From Anoxynatronum sibiricum (lineage in GTDB: Bacteria; Bacillota; Clostridia; Peptostreptococcales; Tindalliaceae): a DNA stretch of 64,000 nt. This document shows positions 1-8,253 of this stretch, in pieces; the stretch's first letter is position 1, and the number at the start of each line of letters is the position of its first letter. The DNA lies in the NCBI RefSeq assembly GCF_039414295.1, contig NZ_JBCITM010000010.1, positions 62,001 to 126,000 on the forward strand. The letters are read 5' to 3'. The notes under the pieces were generated by a model. The model saw only the letters and a list, made by a program, of their open reading frames with translations, ran no database searches and was not told where the DNA came from. The position numbers and the translations under genes are program-made.

Positions 1-1511
1 CAGGCAATGGTCAGTGTCTTCTCCCATTCCCATCTTTCCATCCCCAGGGGGCTGCTTGCCCGGCGCAGGGTTGTTTCCACCAAATCAAGGGGCAGGGGCA
101 CTCCATCCAACTGACATCTGAGTACCCGCTCCACCGTCTTATTCTGCAGGGTTTCATCCAGCCTTCTCCCATAGGCGGCTTCAGCTATGTCAAACGGGCT
201 GGGCGCTGACACATACCGCTTGGGTGCACTCTCTTTTACCTCTTTGGACCATTTGGGGTTTCGATACGTATGTACCCAGGCCGCCGTCCGATGCCAGTTT
301 TCAATGCGCTGGATAAAATCTTCCGGCACCAGTTCCCGATACAATCGAATGGACAACCGGCCCGTGGTGGCGGCATCCAGCATGATGATCATGACCTCTT
401 TGGTATGCGCCAGCCTTTTCCGGTACCCATAGAGACACTGTTTCAGTGCTTCGAAAAATTCCTCGGCCGTATACGCCGTGCGCTGTCCACCGTCGTCACT
501 TACATCTCCTCTTGATGAAAGGCCAAAATAATCAGCCATGGGATCGGGAACCACCTCCCCTTTTTGTGCCCAAGTGACCAGCGCAAGGCTTCCATTACGT
601 ACACCCTGCCTTTCAATGAGCCACCGCAGGGCATTGTGTGCTTTTTGGGTGACTTCAAAAGAGACCCCTGCTGTTTGATCCCCGTCATGAAACCTTCCCC
701 GAAAAGTATAACCACTGTTATCATTGGCCGATATCAGCTTCGCCTTGTCTCCCTGATTGCGGAGTTTGGCAGGATGGCTCGACGCCAGTTCACTGTCCTG
801 GCCTGTCACGTAGCAGAGTCCTTTAAAGGATTGCATGGATATATAGTAGCTGATCCAGGCATCATAGAGAGTGATGTCTGTCCACACTTCCCGCTGGGGG
901 TTGCCTGGAATTTCAACAGCCCAACGTACAAAAGCATCGCTTTGGACTGCTGTCGGACTTAACACACGAAAAATTTCCGGCATGTTGTCCTTGTCATCTT
1001 TGGGCCACTCTACCAGCAGCTGGCCACCTTCATCTGTCCAGAGGCATTGACTGCTAATGAGGTCTGACACCAGCGTCCTTTTTTTGACATAGTGGTAAAT
1101 GGCTGCCACTTTTTTATGTGTTGCCGGTGATTCGACCCATTGTTTCAGATCCTGACAGTAGCGTTCATAGGGCTCGCCGGGATTTTTCTTAAAGCCAGAG
1201 GTCACTGTTCCCCCATGAAGGTTAAAGTCGCCGGCCACGTACTGCAATTTGTCGCACAAAGGGTGGTTGACGGGTTTGACGCCTGCCCGGGAACTTGAAC
1301 TCTCGGTGCAGGGTATGATGGTCTGGCTGTCTGCTGCCGGGATAATGGAAGCCCTTAGGTAATTGCCTTCACCATCAATCACGACGGTGATCTGTGCTTT
1401 TTGAGTGGTGTGGCAAATTGGCAGGAGCACCGGTGCGTCTTCACCCTTAATGACCCCCGCCAGTTGTTTGTTTTCTTCATAAGTTTCGTATAGCTTTTGA
1501 ATCCAACTCAT
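1..1511 (-). CDS. cas8c: Type I-C CRISPR Cascade large subunit Cas8c (Csd1), partial
   Basis: The reading frame is open from an ATG at 1511 to the window edge, giving about 503 residues that begin MSWIQKLYETYEENK; Csd1 proteins are usually near 570-600 residues, so only the C-terminus is missing. Cas8c is the large subunit of the type I-C interference complex and helps with PAM recognition and R-loop formation (family knowledge). The call rests on overall resemblance to the Csd1 family, including the N-terminal stretch with PICHTTQKAQITVVID, and on position: its ATG overlaps the TGA of cas5c by four bases (ATGA, 1508-1511), the usual cas3-cas5-cas8-cas7 order. cas7, cas4, cas1, cas2 and the array are expected beyond position 1 and cannot be seen. 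Confidence 0.9.
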   Translation of the reverse strand, partial: MSWIQKLYETYEENKQLAGVIKGEDAPVLLPICHTTQKAQITVVIDGEGNYLRASIIPAADSQTIIPCTESSSSRAGVKPVNHPLCDKLQYVAGDFNLHGGTVTSGFKKNPGEPYERYCQDLKQWVESPATHKKVAAIYHYVKKRTLVSDLISSQCLWTDEGGQLLVEWPKDDKDNMPEIFRVLSPTAVQSDAFVRWAVEIPGNPQREVWTDITLYDAWISYYISMQSFKGLCYVTGQDSELASSHPAKLRNQGDKAKLISANDNSGYTFRGRFHDGDQTAGVSFEVTQKAHNALRWLIERQGVRNGSLALVTWAQKGEVVPDPMADYFGLSSRGDVSDDGGQRTAYTAEEFFEALKQCLYGYRKRLAHTKEVMIIMLDAATTGRLSIRLYRELVPEDFIQRIENWHRTAAWVHTYRNPKWSKEVKESAPKRYVSAPSPFDIAEAAYGRRLDETLQNKTVERVLRCQLDGVPLPLDLVETTLRRASSPLGMERWEWEKTLTIA

Positions 1512-2230
1512 CGCGACTCCTCCTGCCATACATCTGCCAAAGACAGGTCGTCTTCCAGTGGGATCGCCTGGATGCTTTCAAGCGTCATGGGCCGAACATT
1601 TTTTCGAATATCGCAGGCATCCGGAGTGATGAAATCCACAATACCCTGCTTCATGTGTGGTGTCCAGAAGCGTGAAACCAGGATTTCCTGACCCGTTTCA
1701 CTTGGGTAATCGAAGCCATGGAACATAAGCCCGAAGCTTAGCTGATCGTATTGATCATAAAACCCTTCGCCGTCCCCAAAAGTGCAGGGCTCCACATAGG
1801 CCTGGCATTCCCGGGTACCCAGAAAAACATCCCGCCTCCCACCTCTTTCAATCATGCGACGGGCCATAAAGTAATGTTTATTCTCATTTCTGTCATGGCT
1901 TAGGTCTGGCCTGTTTTCATTCCACACGAAATGAGCCTCCACCTGATACGCCACGTCACGCAAATAAGTATAGATGGATAAATCATTGCCGCCACTGTAC
2001 TTCAATGGCTTCACATTTTTACTTTCCGTCCGTATGGCTTTTATCACCCGCACCCGGTCAATCACCCAGACAATGGTGGGTTTCCAGTAGATGGATTCCA
2101 GAATGCCCTTCAGCGCCTGGTAGGTGGGTATTTGGTACGATGATTTTTCGCCGCCCACGCGTGTTAGTGGGTCAGAAAAAAGGGCGTACCTGCCGTAAAC
2201 GGTGAACGCAACTGTGTTTGCATTTTGCAT
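1508..2230 (-). CDS. cas5c: Type I-C Cas5c (Cas5d), pre-crRNA endoribonuclease
   Basis: 240 residues, normal for Cas5c. In type I-C systems, which lack Cas6, this RAMP protein cuts the pre-crRNA and then caps the 5' handle in Cascade (family knowledge). The catalytic residues described for Bacillus halodurans Cas5d (Tyr46, Lys116, His117) have apparent counterparts at Tyr48 (ESIYWKP), Lys118 and His119 (NENKHYFM). The family signature GGRRDVFLGTRECQAYVEP follows at about 130-148. The gene starts 28 bp after cas3 and overlaps cas8c by four bases, so all three are probably cotranscribed. Nothing suggests loss of function. Confidence 0.94.
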   Translation of the reverse strand: MQNANTVAFTVYGRYALFSDPLTRVGGEKSSYQIPTYQALKGILESIYWKPTIVWVIDRVRVIKAIRTESKNVKPLKYSGGNDLSIYTYLRDVAYQVEAHFVWNENRPDLSHDRNENKHYFMARRMIERGGRRDVFLGTRECQAYVEPCTFGDGEGFYDQYDQLSFGLMFHGFDYPSETGQEILVSRFWTPHMKQGIVDFITPDACDIRKNVRPMTLESIQAIPLEDDLSLADVWQEESR

Positions 2231-2258
2231 TTTCTCCCCCCTTTGGATTGGTTCCTCA

Positions 2259-4748
2259 TCAGAATGTCATGGTATCCATGGTTTGAAGCGCACCTTGCAG
2301 CTGAAGTCCTTTCTCTCGAGAATAGTGCCGGCCATTGAGGTAATAGATGCCTGATCCCTGGGTTGTTTCATGAAGGGCCCCTTCGGCCACAAGACGATTG
2401 AGCTCATGGGCATAACAATTCACGGCGTATTGCTGTGACAGCTTCAGAAGTTCTCCAGGACTGTCCCAGGGGCTTAATCCACATAGCGACTTGATGATTC
2501 TCTCCCCCTCCTCTCCATAGGGCACGATGACACCCTGTGTGCTTTTATCAATGGCCTGAAAAGCCTTAGCCGCCGTCTGGAAAGACTGGCGCAGCAACAT
2601 GTCAGGACTCTGTCCATTGATGCGTTGATAGGCACCAACGGCCTGGGGGTTCTCTGCCAGCAAATCAAACAGGCAGCTGTCATTCCCTACTCCTGCGGAG
2701 CGGGGAAGGGGGTAACTCATTTCACTTTGACGCTGATAAAAATAGTACTCATAATACCGGTTCATGGCCTTTGCACTCAGCAGATCCTCATCGAAATCAC
2801 CCGGGTTGTTATGATATTCATTCAGCAGACGCAACGTCACTTCTTTTCCCTCGCGTATATCTGTCAGTCTGCTGAGGTTTTCGTTTTGAAGTTGGAAAAG
2901 GAACAATTGACCCTGGGAAATTTTCCCATGGCGATTGCACCGCCCCGCCGCCTGCTGAATGGAATCAAGACCGGCGAGAGCTCTGAAAACGGTGGTGAAA
3001 TCAATGTCTACGCCAGCCTCTATCAGCTGTGTGCTGATACAGATCACCGGTTTTTTCTCATTTAGGCATTGATTGACATCCTCCAGAATCTGCCGGCGGT
3101 GGGCAGGGCACATATGGGTACTCAGATGAAAGACTTTTGTTTCGCTTCCTGTTTCATTTCGAATATCGTCCACAGCATCGTACACCAAGGCGGCATCTTT
3201 CTTGGTATTGAAAATCGCCAGTACTGAAGCGGTTGTTTCTGCAGCAGTCATAATTTTTCCTGCCAGAACCTCGTGTGTCCAGTAATTCCCATGGGTTTCG
3301 TCATTCACCTTTACCCGTTTGAACTGTTGAAAGAGGGCTTTCACATCGGGGGTGATTTCAGAAATGGCCTTGGAAGAAAGCGCTCTTGAAGCAGGTTGCA
3401 CCGCTTCCAGCAGCGGCTGGGTGGCTGTGCACAAAACAACCGTGCTGTGACACGCCTTTACCAGAAATCGAATGGCCAGGTTGACCATATGGGTGCATCG
3501 AACAGGCAGTGACTGAATTTCATCGAAAATGATCACCGCTCTGGTCATTTGATGGAGACGTCGAACCGGGCCGGTGCCTGATCCAAAAAAAGATTCAAGA
3601 AATTGGACCATGGTGGTGAGCACCACGGGAGCATCCCAGTTCTGTGTCCAGAAATGATCGTTATCAGGCACTTCCCGGCGGGGATCAAGGTTGGAATGAT
3701 GCTCCATGACAATGGCCGGCTCTCCCGCCTCTGTTTCCAGTATGTTTCTGATGGTGCGGGCATTCTGATCGATGATGGCTGTATAGGGCACCACGTAGAT
3801 GATGCGATCCATCTGATGCTGCTGCGCATGGTGAAGCGCAAACCGAAGGCTTGCCAATGTTTTGCCTCCCCCAGTGGGGACCGTCAGGCGAAAAACGCCT
3901 GGCTCCTGGGTTGCCATTTCCCGGCATCGTTCTGAGACTTGCTGCCGATATCTGTCGATGTCGTTGGTGACTGTAAATTGACTTAGCGTTGCTTCAAGCC
4001 GTTGCGTCAAGGTTATCCATGATATGTACTGCCCATCTGGCCGCTGCAACGCCACCGTGGGATTTTGATGGTCGATGGTATCCACCCGGTCGGCATCCAG
4101 CAGGGTTGAAAAGAGCATGCGTGTCAGTAGGCCCAATTTAAAAGCTCTCGTGACCCGGTCATCTTCTGCTTCCATCACTTTATTGATCACGAGGTGAAGG
4201 GACTGTTCCAATGCTGGATCAGCTGCCTTCAGATACATTTTTTCTTTGAAATCATCAGGCAAATTGGTCATCACTTCGTCATAATGTGTTCGCAATTTGT
4301 CTTTATCCATGCGCTCCAGAAATCGATTCTCCCCATCTGGCGCAAGGCAGTCGATGAGTTCCGAGTGATGTGAAGCTGTGATCAGCGGCAGCAACTGTCG
4401 GGAGAGTACATTGCCTGGCATTGCTTTCAAATGCTGATATAACCACTGGGCTCCTGCCGTTGAGTGGTCAATACTTCCTCTGCCCATGCGTTGCTGCGTG
4501 CCGGAAGTTGTGGGCAATCCTTCGGCCGACCGGATATAATCATTAAAGGCCTGGCTTGCCTTTCCCAGATCATGGACGAGACCACACAGGGAAGCGGGTT
4601 CCTGGAGACTGATTTTTGACGCATTGGCGGCGGCGCGGTCACTCACATTTGCCAGGTGAGACCACACATCCTGAATGGTGCCGTCTTCTCTGCGGTAATG
4701 GGCCACAAATTGATTTGTCTGTTCTTTATCATGAATTTGTTTGGACAT
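2259..4748 (-). CDS. cas3: CRISPR-associated HD-nuclease/helicase Cas3 (type I-C)
   Basis: 829 residues. Cas3 is recruited to the Cascade R-loop and unwinds and degrades target DNA. The N-terminal HD nuclease has His31, the His59-Asp60 pair (LVHDLGKA), His95 and His127/128. The superfamily 2 helicase follows: Walker A TGGGKT at about 292-297, DEIQ at 409-412, the motif III-like CTATQ near 440, and motif VI QAAGRCNR at 599-606. All motifs are intact, so an active enzyme is expected. It is the first gene of the visible cas operon. The start has GGAGGGG just upstream with short spacing. Confidence 0.95.
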   Translation of the reverse strand: MSKQIHDKEQTNQFVAHYRREDGTIQDVWSHLANVSDRAAANASKISLQEPASLCGLVHDLGKASQAFNDYIRSAEGLPTTSGTQQRMGRGSIDHSTAGAQWLYQHLKAMPGNVLSRQLLPLITASHHSELIDCLAPDGENRFLERMDKDKLRTHYDEVMTNLPDDFKEKMYLKAADPALEQSLHLVINKVMEAEDDRVTRAFKLGLLTRMLFSTLLDADRVDTIDHQNPTVALQRPDGQYISWITLTQRLEATLSQFTVTNDIDRYRQQVSERCREMATQEPGVFRLTVPTGGGKTLASLRFALHHAQQHQMDRIIYVVPYTAIIDQNARTIRNILETEAGEPAIVMEHHSNLDPRREVPDNDHFWTQNWDAPVVLTTMVQFLESFFGSGTGPVRRLHQMTRAVIIFDEIQSLPVRCTHMVNLAIRFLVKACHSTVVLCTATQPLLEAVQPASRALSSKAISEITPDVKALFQQFKRVKVNDETHGNYWTHEVLAGKIMTAAETTASVLAIFNTKKDAALVYDAVDDIRNETGSETKVFHLSTHMCPAHRRQILEDVNQCLNEKKPVICISTQLIEAGVDIDFTTVFRALAGLDSIQQAAGRCNRHGKISQGQLFLFQLQNENLSRLTDIREGKEVTLRLLNEYHNNPGDFDEDLLSAKAMNRYYEYYFYQRQSEMSYPLPRSAGVGNDSCLFDLLAENPQAVGAYQRINGQSPDMLLRQSFQTAAKAFQAIDKSTQGVIVPYGEEGERIIKSLCGLSPWDSPGELLKLSQQYAVNCYAHELNRLVAEGALHETTQGSGIYYLNGRHYSREKGLQLQGALQTMDTMTF

Positions 4749-4777
4749 GAAACCCCTCCCATGTTCCCACTGCCCCT

Positions 4778-4783
4778 ATTATA
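4778..4783 (-). promoter_or_regulatory. Possible -10 element of the cas operon
   Basis: A consensus TATAAT on the minus strand lies about 30 bp upstream of the cas3 ATG, within an AT-rich 100-bp stretch that contrasts with the flanking genes. No good -35 hexamer sits at 16-18 bp, so the assignment is weak. Confidence 0.35.
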
Positions 4784-4856
4784 TAATGAATTCAAGGAAT
4801 ATTGTGCTTATTTTACTATTTTGTTTTACTTTTTGTTTGTTCTTTTTTCTGCACGT

Positions 4857-4884
4857 AAAAAGACCCCACAGAATCTGTGGAGTC
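4857..4884 (-). terminator. Rho-independent terminator of the aspS-gatCAB operon
   Basis: On the minus strand GACTCCACAG and CTGTGGGGTC pair around a three-base loop and are followed by five T. The single imperfect position is a G-U wobble only in the minus-strand RNA, which supports that orientation. The hairpin lies about 80 bp after the gatB stop, with repeat copy A between them. Confidence 0.85.
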
Positions 4885-4890
4885 TCGGGT

Positions 4891-4950
4891 TGCTGACAAC
4901 ATCTGCGAAGCCAAGGGATCTGGTCAGAGCTGCCTTGAAAATTTGGCAAA
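4891..4950 (+). repeat. Dispersed 3'-UTR repeat, copy A (partial)
   Basis: This stretch between the gatB stop codon and its terminator resembles the left arm of the foldback element at 42734-42983. Shared blocks include CAAGGGAT, TTGGT or CTGGT, GCCTTG and AAAT.TTG in the same order and spacing. The right arm is absent. It is noncoding here. Confidence 0.6.
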
Positions 4951-4964
4951 CCAAACGCGTCCTC

Positions 4965-6401
4965 CTATGCCTGCAGTGCCTTTTCCAGCATCTCTTTGGC
5001 TAGTTTGGGGTTGGCCTGGCCGCCGGTGGCTTTCATCACCTGACCCATGAGGAAGCCCAGTGCCTGTTTCTTGCCGCTGTGGTAGTCTTCCACTGAGGCG
5101 GGATTGGCTGCCAATACCTGGCTGATGATGGCCGACAATTCGTCGGTGCCGCTGATTTGCTTCAGGCCTTTCTCTTCCACAATGGCTTCTGGATCTTTGC
5201 CAGTGTCATACATTTCCTGAAAAACTTCTTTTCCCACGGTGCCGCTGATGGTGCCTGCCTCTACCAACTCGATGAGTTTTGCCAGATGATCTGCCTGCAG
5301 GGGCTGATCTTCGGCTTCGGTGTCGGTTTCTTTCAGGCAACGGAGGAGATCCCCCAGAATCCAGTTGGCGGCCGCCTTGGCACTGGCACCGGCTGCCACA
5401 GTTTCTTCAAAGAAGCGGCTGAGGGCTTTTTCGCCGGTGAGAATGGCGATTTCCTTTGGCGTGAGTCCGTAGGCCTCACTGAAGCGAAGGGCTTTGGCCG
5501 CCGGAAGCTCCGGCAGGGTGCTTCTGGCCGCTTCAATGGCGGCTTCTGCAATCAGAATGGGCTTCAGATCCGGCTCGGGAAAATACCGGTAGTCGTGGGC
5601 ATCTTCTTTCGTGCGCATGGAGATGGTGCGGCCTTTGGCGGCATCCCAGCGGCGGGTTTCCTGCACCACTTTATGGCCTTCGCCAAAGCTGTACAGCTCC
5701 ATTTGCCGTTTTTCTTCCTTTTCCAGGGCTTTTTGCAGTTCTTTGAAGGAGTTGATGTTTTTCAGCTCCACTTTTTCATTGAGGGCTTCCTGGCCATAGG
5801 GCCGCAGGGAGATGTTTCCGTCGCAGCGCAGAGATCCCTGCTCCATGCGGCAGTCGGAGACGCCGGCGTACTGGAGCACTGCCCGCACTGCCCGAAGATA
5901 TGCCACAGCTTCTTCAGGCGACCGCATATCTGCCTCTGAGACAATTTCGATAAGAGGCACGCCCACCCGGTTGTAATCGATATAGGAAAGTGGCTCGTAT
6001 TCGTCATGCAGCAGTTTGCCTGCATCTTCTTCAATGTGAATGCGGTGGATGCGGATGGTTTTCTTCTCCCCGTTCACTTCAATATCCACAGTCCCGCCGG
6101 TGCAGATGGGCAGGTCGTACTGGGAGATTTGGTAGGCTTTGGGCAAATCAGGATAGAAATAATTTTTTCGGTCCATTTTACTGACGGTTTGCACTTCGCA
6201 GCCCAGGGCCAGCCCAGCTTTAATGGCCATGTCCACTACCGCCTGATTCAGCACCGGCAGGGTGCCGGGAAGTCCCATGCACACCGGGCAGGTGTGCTGG
6301 TTGGGAGCGGCTCCAAAGGTGGTGGGGCAGTCGCAGAAAATCTTGGTTTTGGTATCAAGCTCTGCATGAATTTCCAGTCCGATGACGGTTTCCCACTTCA
6401 T
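4965..6401 (-). CDS. gatB: Aspartyl/glutamyl-tRNA amidotransferase subunit B
   Basis: 478 residues, the normal GatB length. GatB binds the mischarged Asp-tRNA(Asn) or Glu-tRNA(Gln), phosphorylates the side-chain carboxylate and receives ammonia from GatA. The N-terminus has the family start WETVIGLEIHAEL and a zinc-site pattern Cys23, Cys25, Cys38 and Cys41 (CDCP, CPVC). The kinase-like cradle domain is followed by helical and YqeY-like tail domains, and the C-terminus keeps the expected KQALGFLMGQVMKATGGQANP-type motif. Its ATG overlaps the gatA TGA by four bases. It is the last gene of the operon. Confidence 0.97.
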   Translation of the reverse strand: MKWETVIGLEIHAELDTKTKIFCDCPTTFGAAPNQHTCPVCMGLPGTLPVLNQAVVDMAIKAGLALGCEVQTVSKMDRKNYFYPDLPKAYQISQYDLPICTGGTVDIEVNGEKKTIRIHRIHIEEDAGKLLHDEYEPLSYIDYNRVGVPLIEIVSEADMRSPEEAVAYLRAVRAVLQYAGVSDCRMEQGSLRCDGNISLRPYGQEALNEKVELKNINSFKELQKALEKEEKRQMELYSFGEGHKVVQETRRWDAAKGRTISMRTKEDAHDYRYFPEPDLKPILIAEAAIEAARSTLPELPAAKALRFSEAYGLTPKEIAILTGEKALSRFFEETVAAGASAKAAANWILGDLLRCLKETDTEAEDQPLQADHLAKLIELVEAGTISGTVGKEVFQEMYDTGKDPEAIVEEKGLKQISGTDELSAIISQVLAANPASVEDYHSGKKQALGFLMGQVMKATGGQANPKLAKEMLEKALQA

Positions 6402-7876
6402 TTCAGCACCTCCTTGGCTACCGGGCTTGTAAGATCAAGGCCCAGGGTTTGTTCCAGCTGGTAGGCCACATGCAGCAGCTTGGATTCCTGTAGATGGCCG
6501 CCGATGAACTGAACGCCCACCGGCAACCCGGATTTGGAAAATCCACCAGGAAGGGAGAGTGCCGGCAGGCCCGCCAGGTTCACATCGACGGTGAAAATGT
6601 CACCCAGGTACATTTCCAGGGGATTGTCGGTTTTTTCTCCCTGCACATAGGGCAGGGCGGGCGTCACTGGCCCCAGCACCAGGTCGTAGGTGCTGAAAAT
6701 AGTGGTGAACTGTTCCCGAATCTGATTGCGCAGCAGCTGTGCCCGGTGGTAGTAGGCGTCGTAGTAGCCGGAGCTGAGAGCATAAGTGCCCAGCATGATG
6801 CGCCGCTTGACTTCGCTGCCGAAGGCTTCTGAACGGGTTTTCAGCATCAGTTCTTCCAGATTTTCAAAGCTTTCAGGCCGGTAACCGTACCGAATACCGT
6901 CGAAACGGGCCAGATTGGAACTGGCTTCGGCGGAAGAAATCAGGTAATAGGCGGAAAGCCCGGCATCGGAGTAGGGCAGTGACACTTCTTCAATGACCAC
7001 TCCCAGGGATTCAAGGGTGGCTGCCGTTTCTTCCATCACCCGGCGGATTTCCGGATCAATGCCTTCCTGACGGTATTCTTTGGGAAAGGCGGCTTTCATG
7101 CCTGTGAGAGGGGCTTCAAGGCCGGCAGTGTATGAAGCCGTTGGCGCATATTGGAGGCTGGAGGCATCCCGACGGTCGTGGCCCGCCAACACGTCCAGTG
7201 CCAGGGCGCAGTCTTTTACGTTTTTTGTCATGGGGCCAATCTGATCAAGGGAAGAGGCAAAGGCAATCAGGCCGTAGCGGGAAACCAACCCGTAGGTGGG
7301 CTTCAGCCCCACCACGCCACAAAAAGCTGCCGGCTGGCGAATGGAACCGCCGGTGTCTGAACCCAATGCCAGGGAAACGGTGCCGGCGGCCACGGCGGCG
7401 GCTGAGCCGCCGGAGGAGCCACCAGGTACCCGGGCGAGGTCCCAGGGGTTGGATGTCACCTGAAAGGCTGAGTTTTCGGTGGTGGAACCCATGGCAAATT
7501 CGTCAAGGTTGGTTTTTCCCACGATCACCGCACCAGCGGCTTGCAGCTGGCTGGTAACGGTGGCATCGTAAGGAGGCACAAAATCTGCCAGCATTTTGGA
7601 GGCACAGGTGGTAAGAATGCCATCGGTGCACATATTGTCTTTCAGTGCCACGGGCACGCCGGCCAGCGGCCCCAAAGGCTCTCCGGCGGCAAGCTGTCTG
7701 TCCAGCCGGTCTGCCTGTTCCAGGGCAGCGGCGTCACACACTGTCAGATAGGCTTTCACTTTCGGCTCTGTTGCTGCAATGCGCTCAAGGGCAGCTGCCG
7801 TCAGTTCCCGGGCAGATACCTGCCGGGTGATGAACTGGTGATGCTGTTCCTGCATGGTGCTTGTGGTGGTGTTCAT
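6398..7876 (-). CDS. gatA: Aspartyl/glutamyl-tRNA amidotransferase subunit A (glutaminase)
   Basis: 492 residues of the amidase-signature family. GatA hydrolyses glutamine and channels ammonia to GatB. The Ser-cisSer-Lys triad is intact: Lys79 (VPVALKDN), Ser154 (PGGSSGG) and Ser178 (SDTGGSIRQ), the same numbering as reported for Staphylococcus aureus GatA. The start has AGGAGG at proper spacing and lies 11 bp after gatC; the end overlaps gatB by four bases. This tight linkage argues for stoichiometric expression of the heterotrimer. Confidence 0.97.
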   Translation of the reverse strand: MNTTTSTMQEQHHQFITRQVSARELTAAALERIAATEPKVKAYLTVCDAAALEQADRLDRQLAAGEPLGPLAGVPVALKDNMCTDGILTTCASKMLADFVPPYDATVTSQLQAAGAVIVGKTNLDEFAMGSTTENSAFQVTSNPWDLARVPGGSSGGSAAAVAAGTVSLALGSDTGGSIRQPAAFCGVVGLKPTYGLVSRYGLIAFASSLDQIGPMTKNVKDCALALDVLAGHDRRDASSLQYAPTASYTAGLEAPLTGMKAAFPKEYRQEGIDPEIRRVMEETAATLESLGVVIEEVSLPYSDAGLSAYYLISSAEASSNLARFDGIRYGYRPESFENLEELMLKTRSEAFGSEVKRRIMLGTYALSSGYYDAYYHRAQLLRNQIREQFTTIFSTYDLVLGPVTPALPYVQGEKTDNPLEMYLGDIFTVDVNLAGLPALSLPGGFSKSGLPVGVQFIGGHLQESKLLHVAYQLEQTLGLDLTSPVAKEVLK

Positions 7877-7887
7877 GCTGCCGCCTC

Positions 7888-8175
7888 CTAATCCAGTATT
7901 TTGGGAACGACGATGAGGCCGTCTTTCCGCTGTTTCACGTTTTGATGGAGCTTCTCCTGGTCTTCAAAAAGCCGGGACTGGTCTTCCCGCAGGGGCACCG
8001 GGGCCGCCTGGCTGGGGTCGAAAGCGGTGGCCTTTGAAAGGTCGTAGCCATCGATGACGGCAAAATGGGCCAGTATATCGTCAAATTCCCGGGTCATTTG
8101 CAGGGTTTCTGCTTCTGTGAGAGACAGGCGGGCCAACTGGGCCACCTTGGTCACTTCTTCAGGCTTAATACGCAT
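7888..8175 (-). CDS. gatC: Aspartyl/glutamyl-tRNA amidotransferase subunit C
   Basis: 95 residues from the ATG at 8175, which is preceded by AAAGGAGG with 8-base spacing; a longer in-frame reading to 8229 has no ribosome binding site and exceeds the family length. GatC is the small belt subunit that stabilises GatA-GatB. The N-terminal helix pattern VTKVAQLARLSLTEAE and a C-terminal segment ending VPKILD are typical. It lies between aspS and gatA in the operon. Confidence 0.95.
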   Translation of the reverse strand: MRIKPEEVTKVAQLARLSLTEAETLQMTREFDDILAHFAVIDGYDLSKATAFDPSQAAPVPLREDQSRLFEDQEKLHQNVKQRKDGLIVVPKILD

Positions 8176-8253
8176 GGTCACATCCTCCTTTATGGGAGTG
8201 TTCAGTTTGTCAGTGTCAGGTTTGTACACATCCGGTTATCACGCATCAACGCT

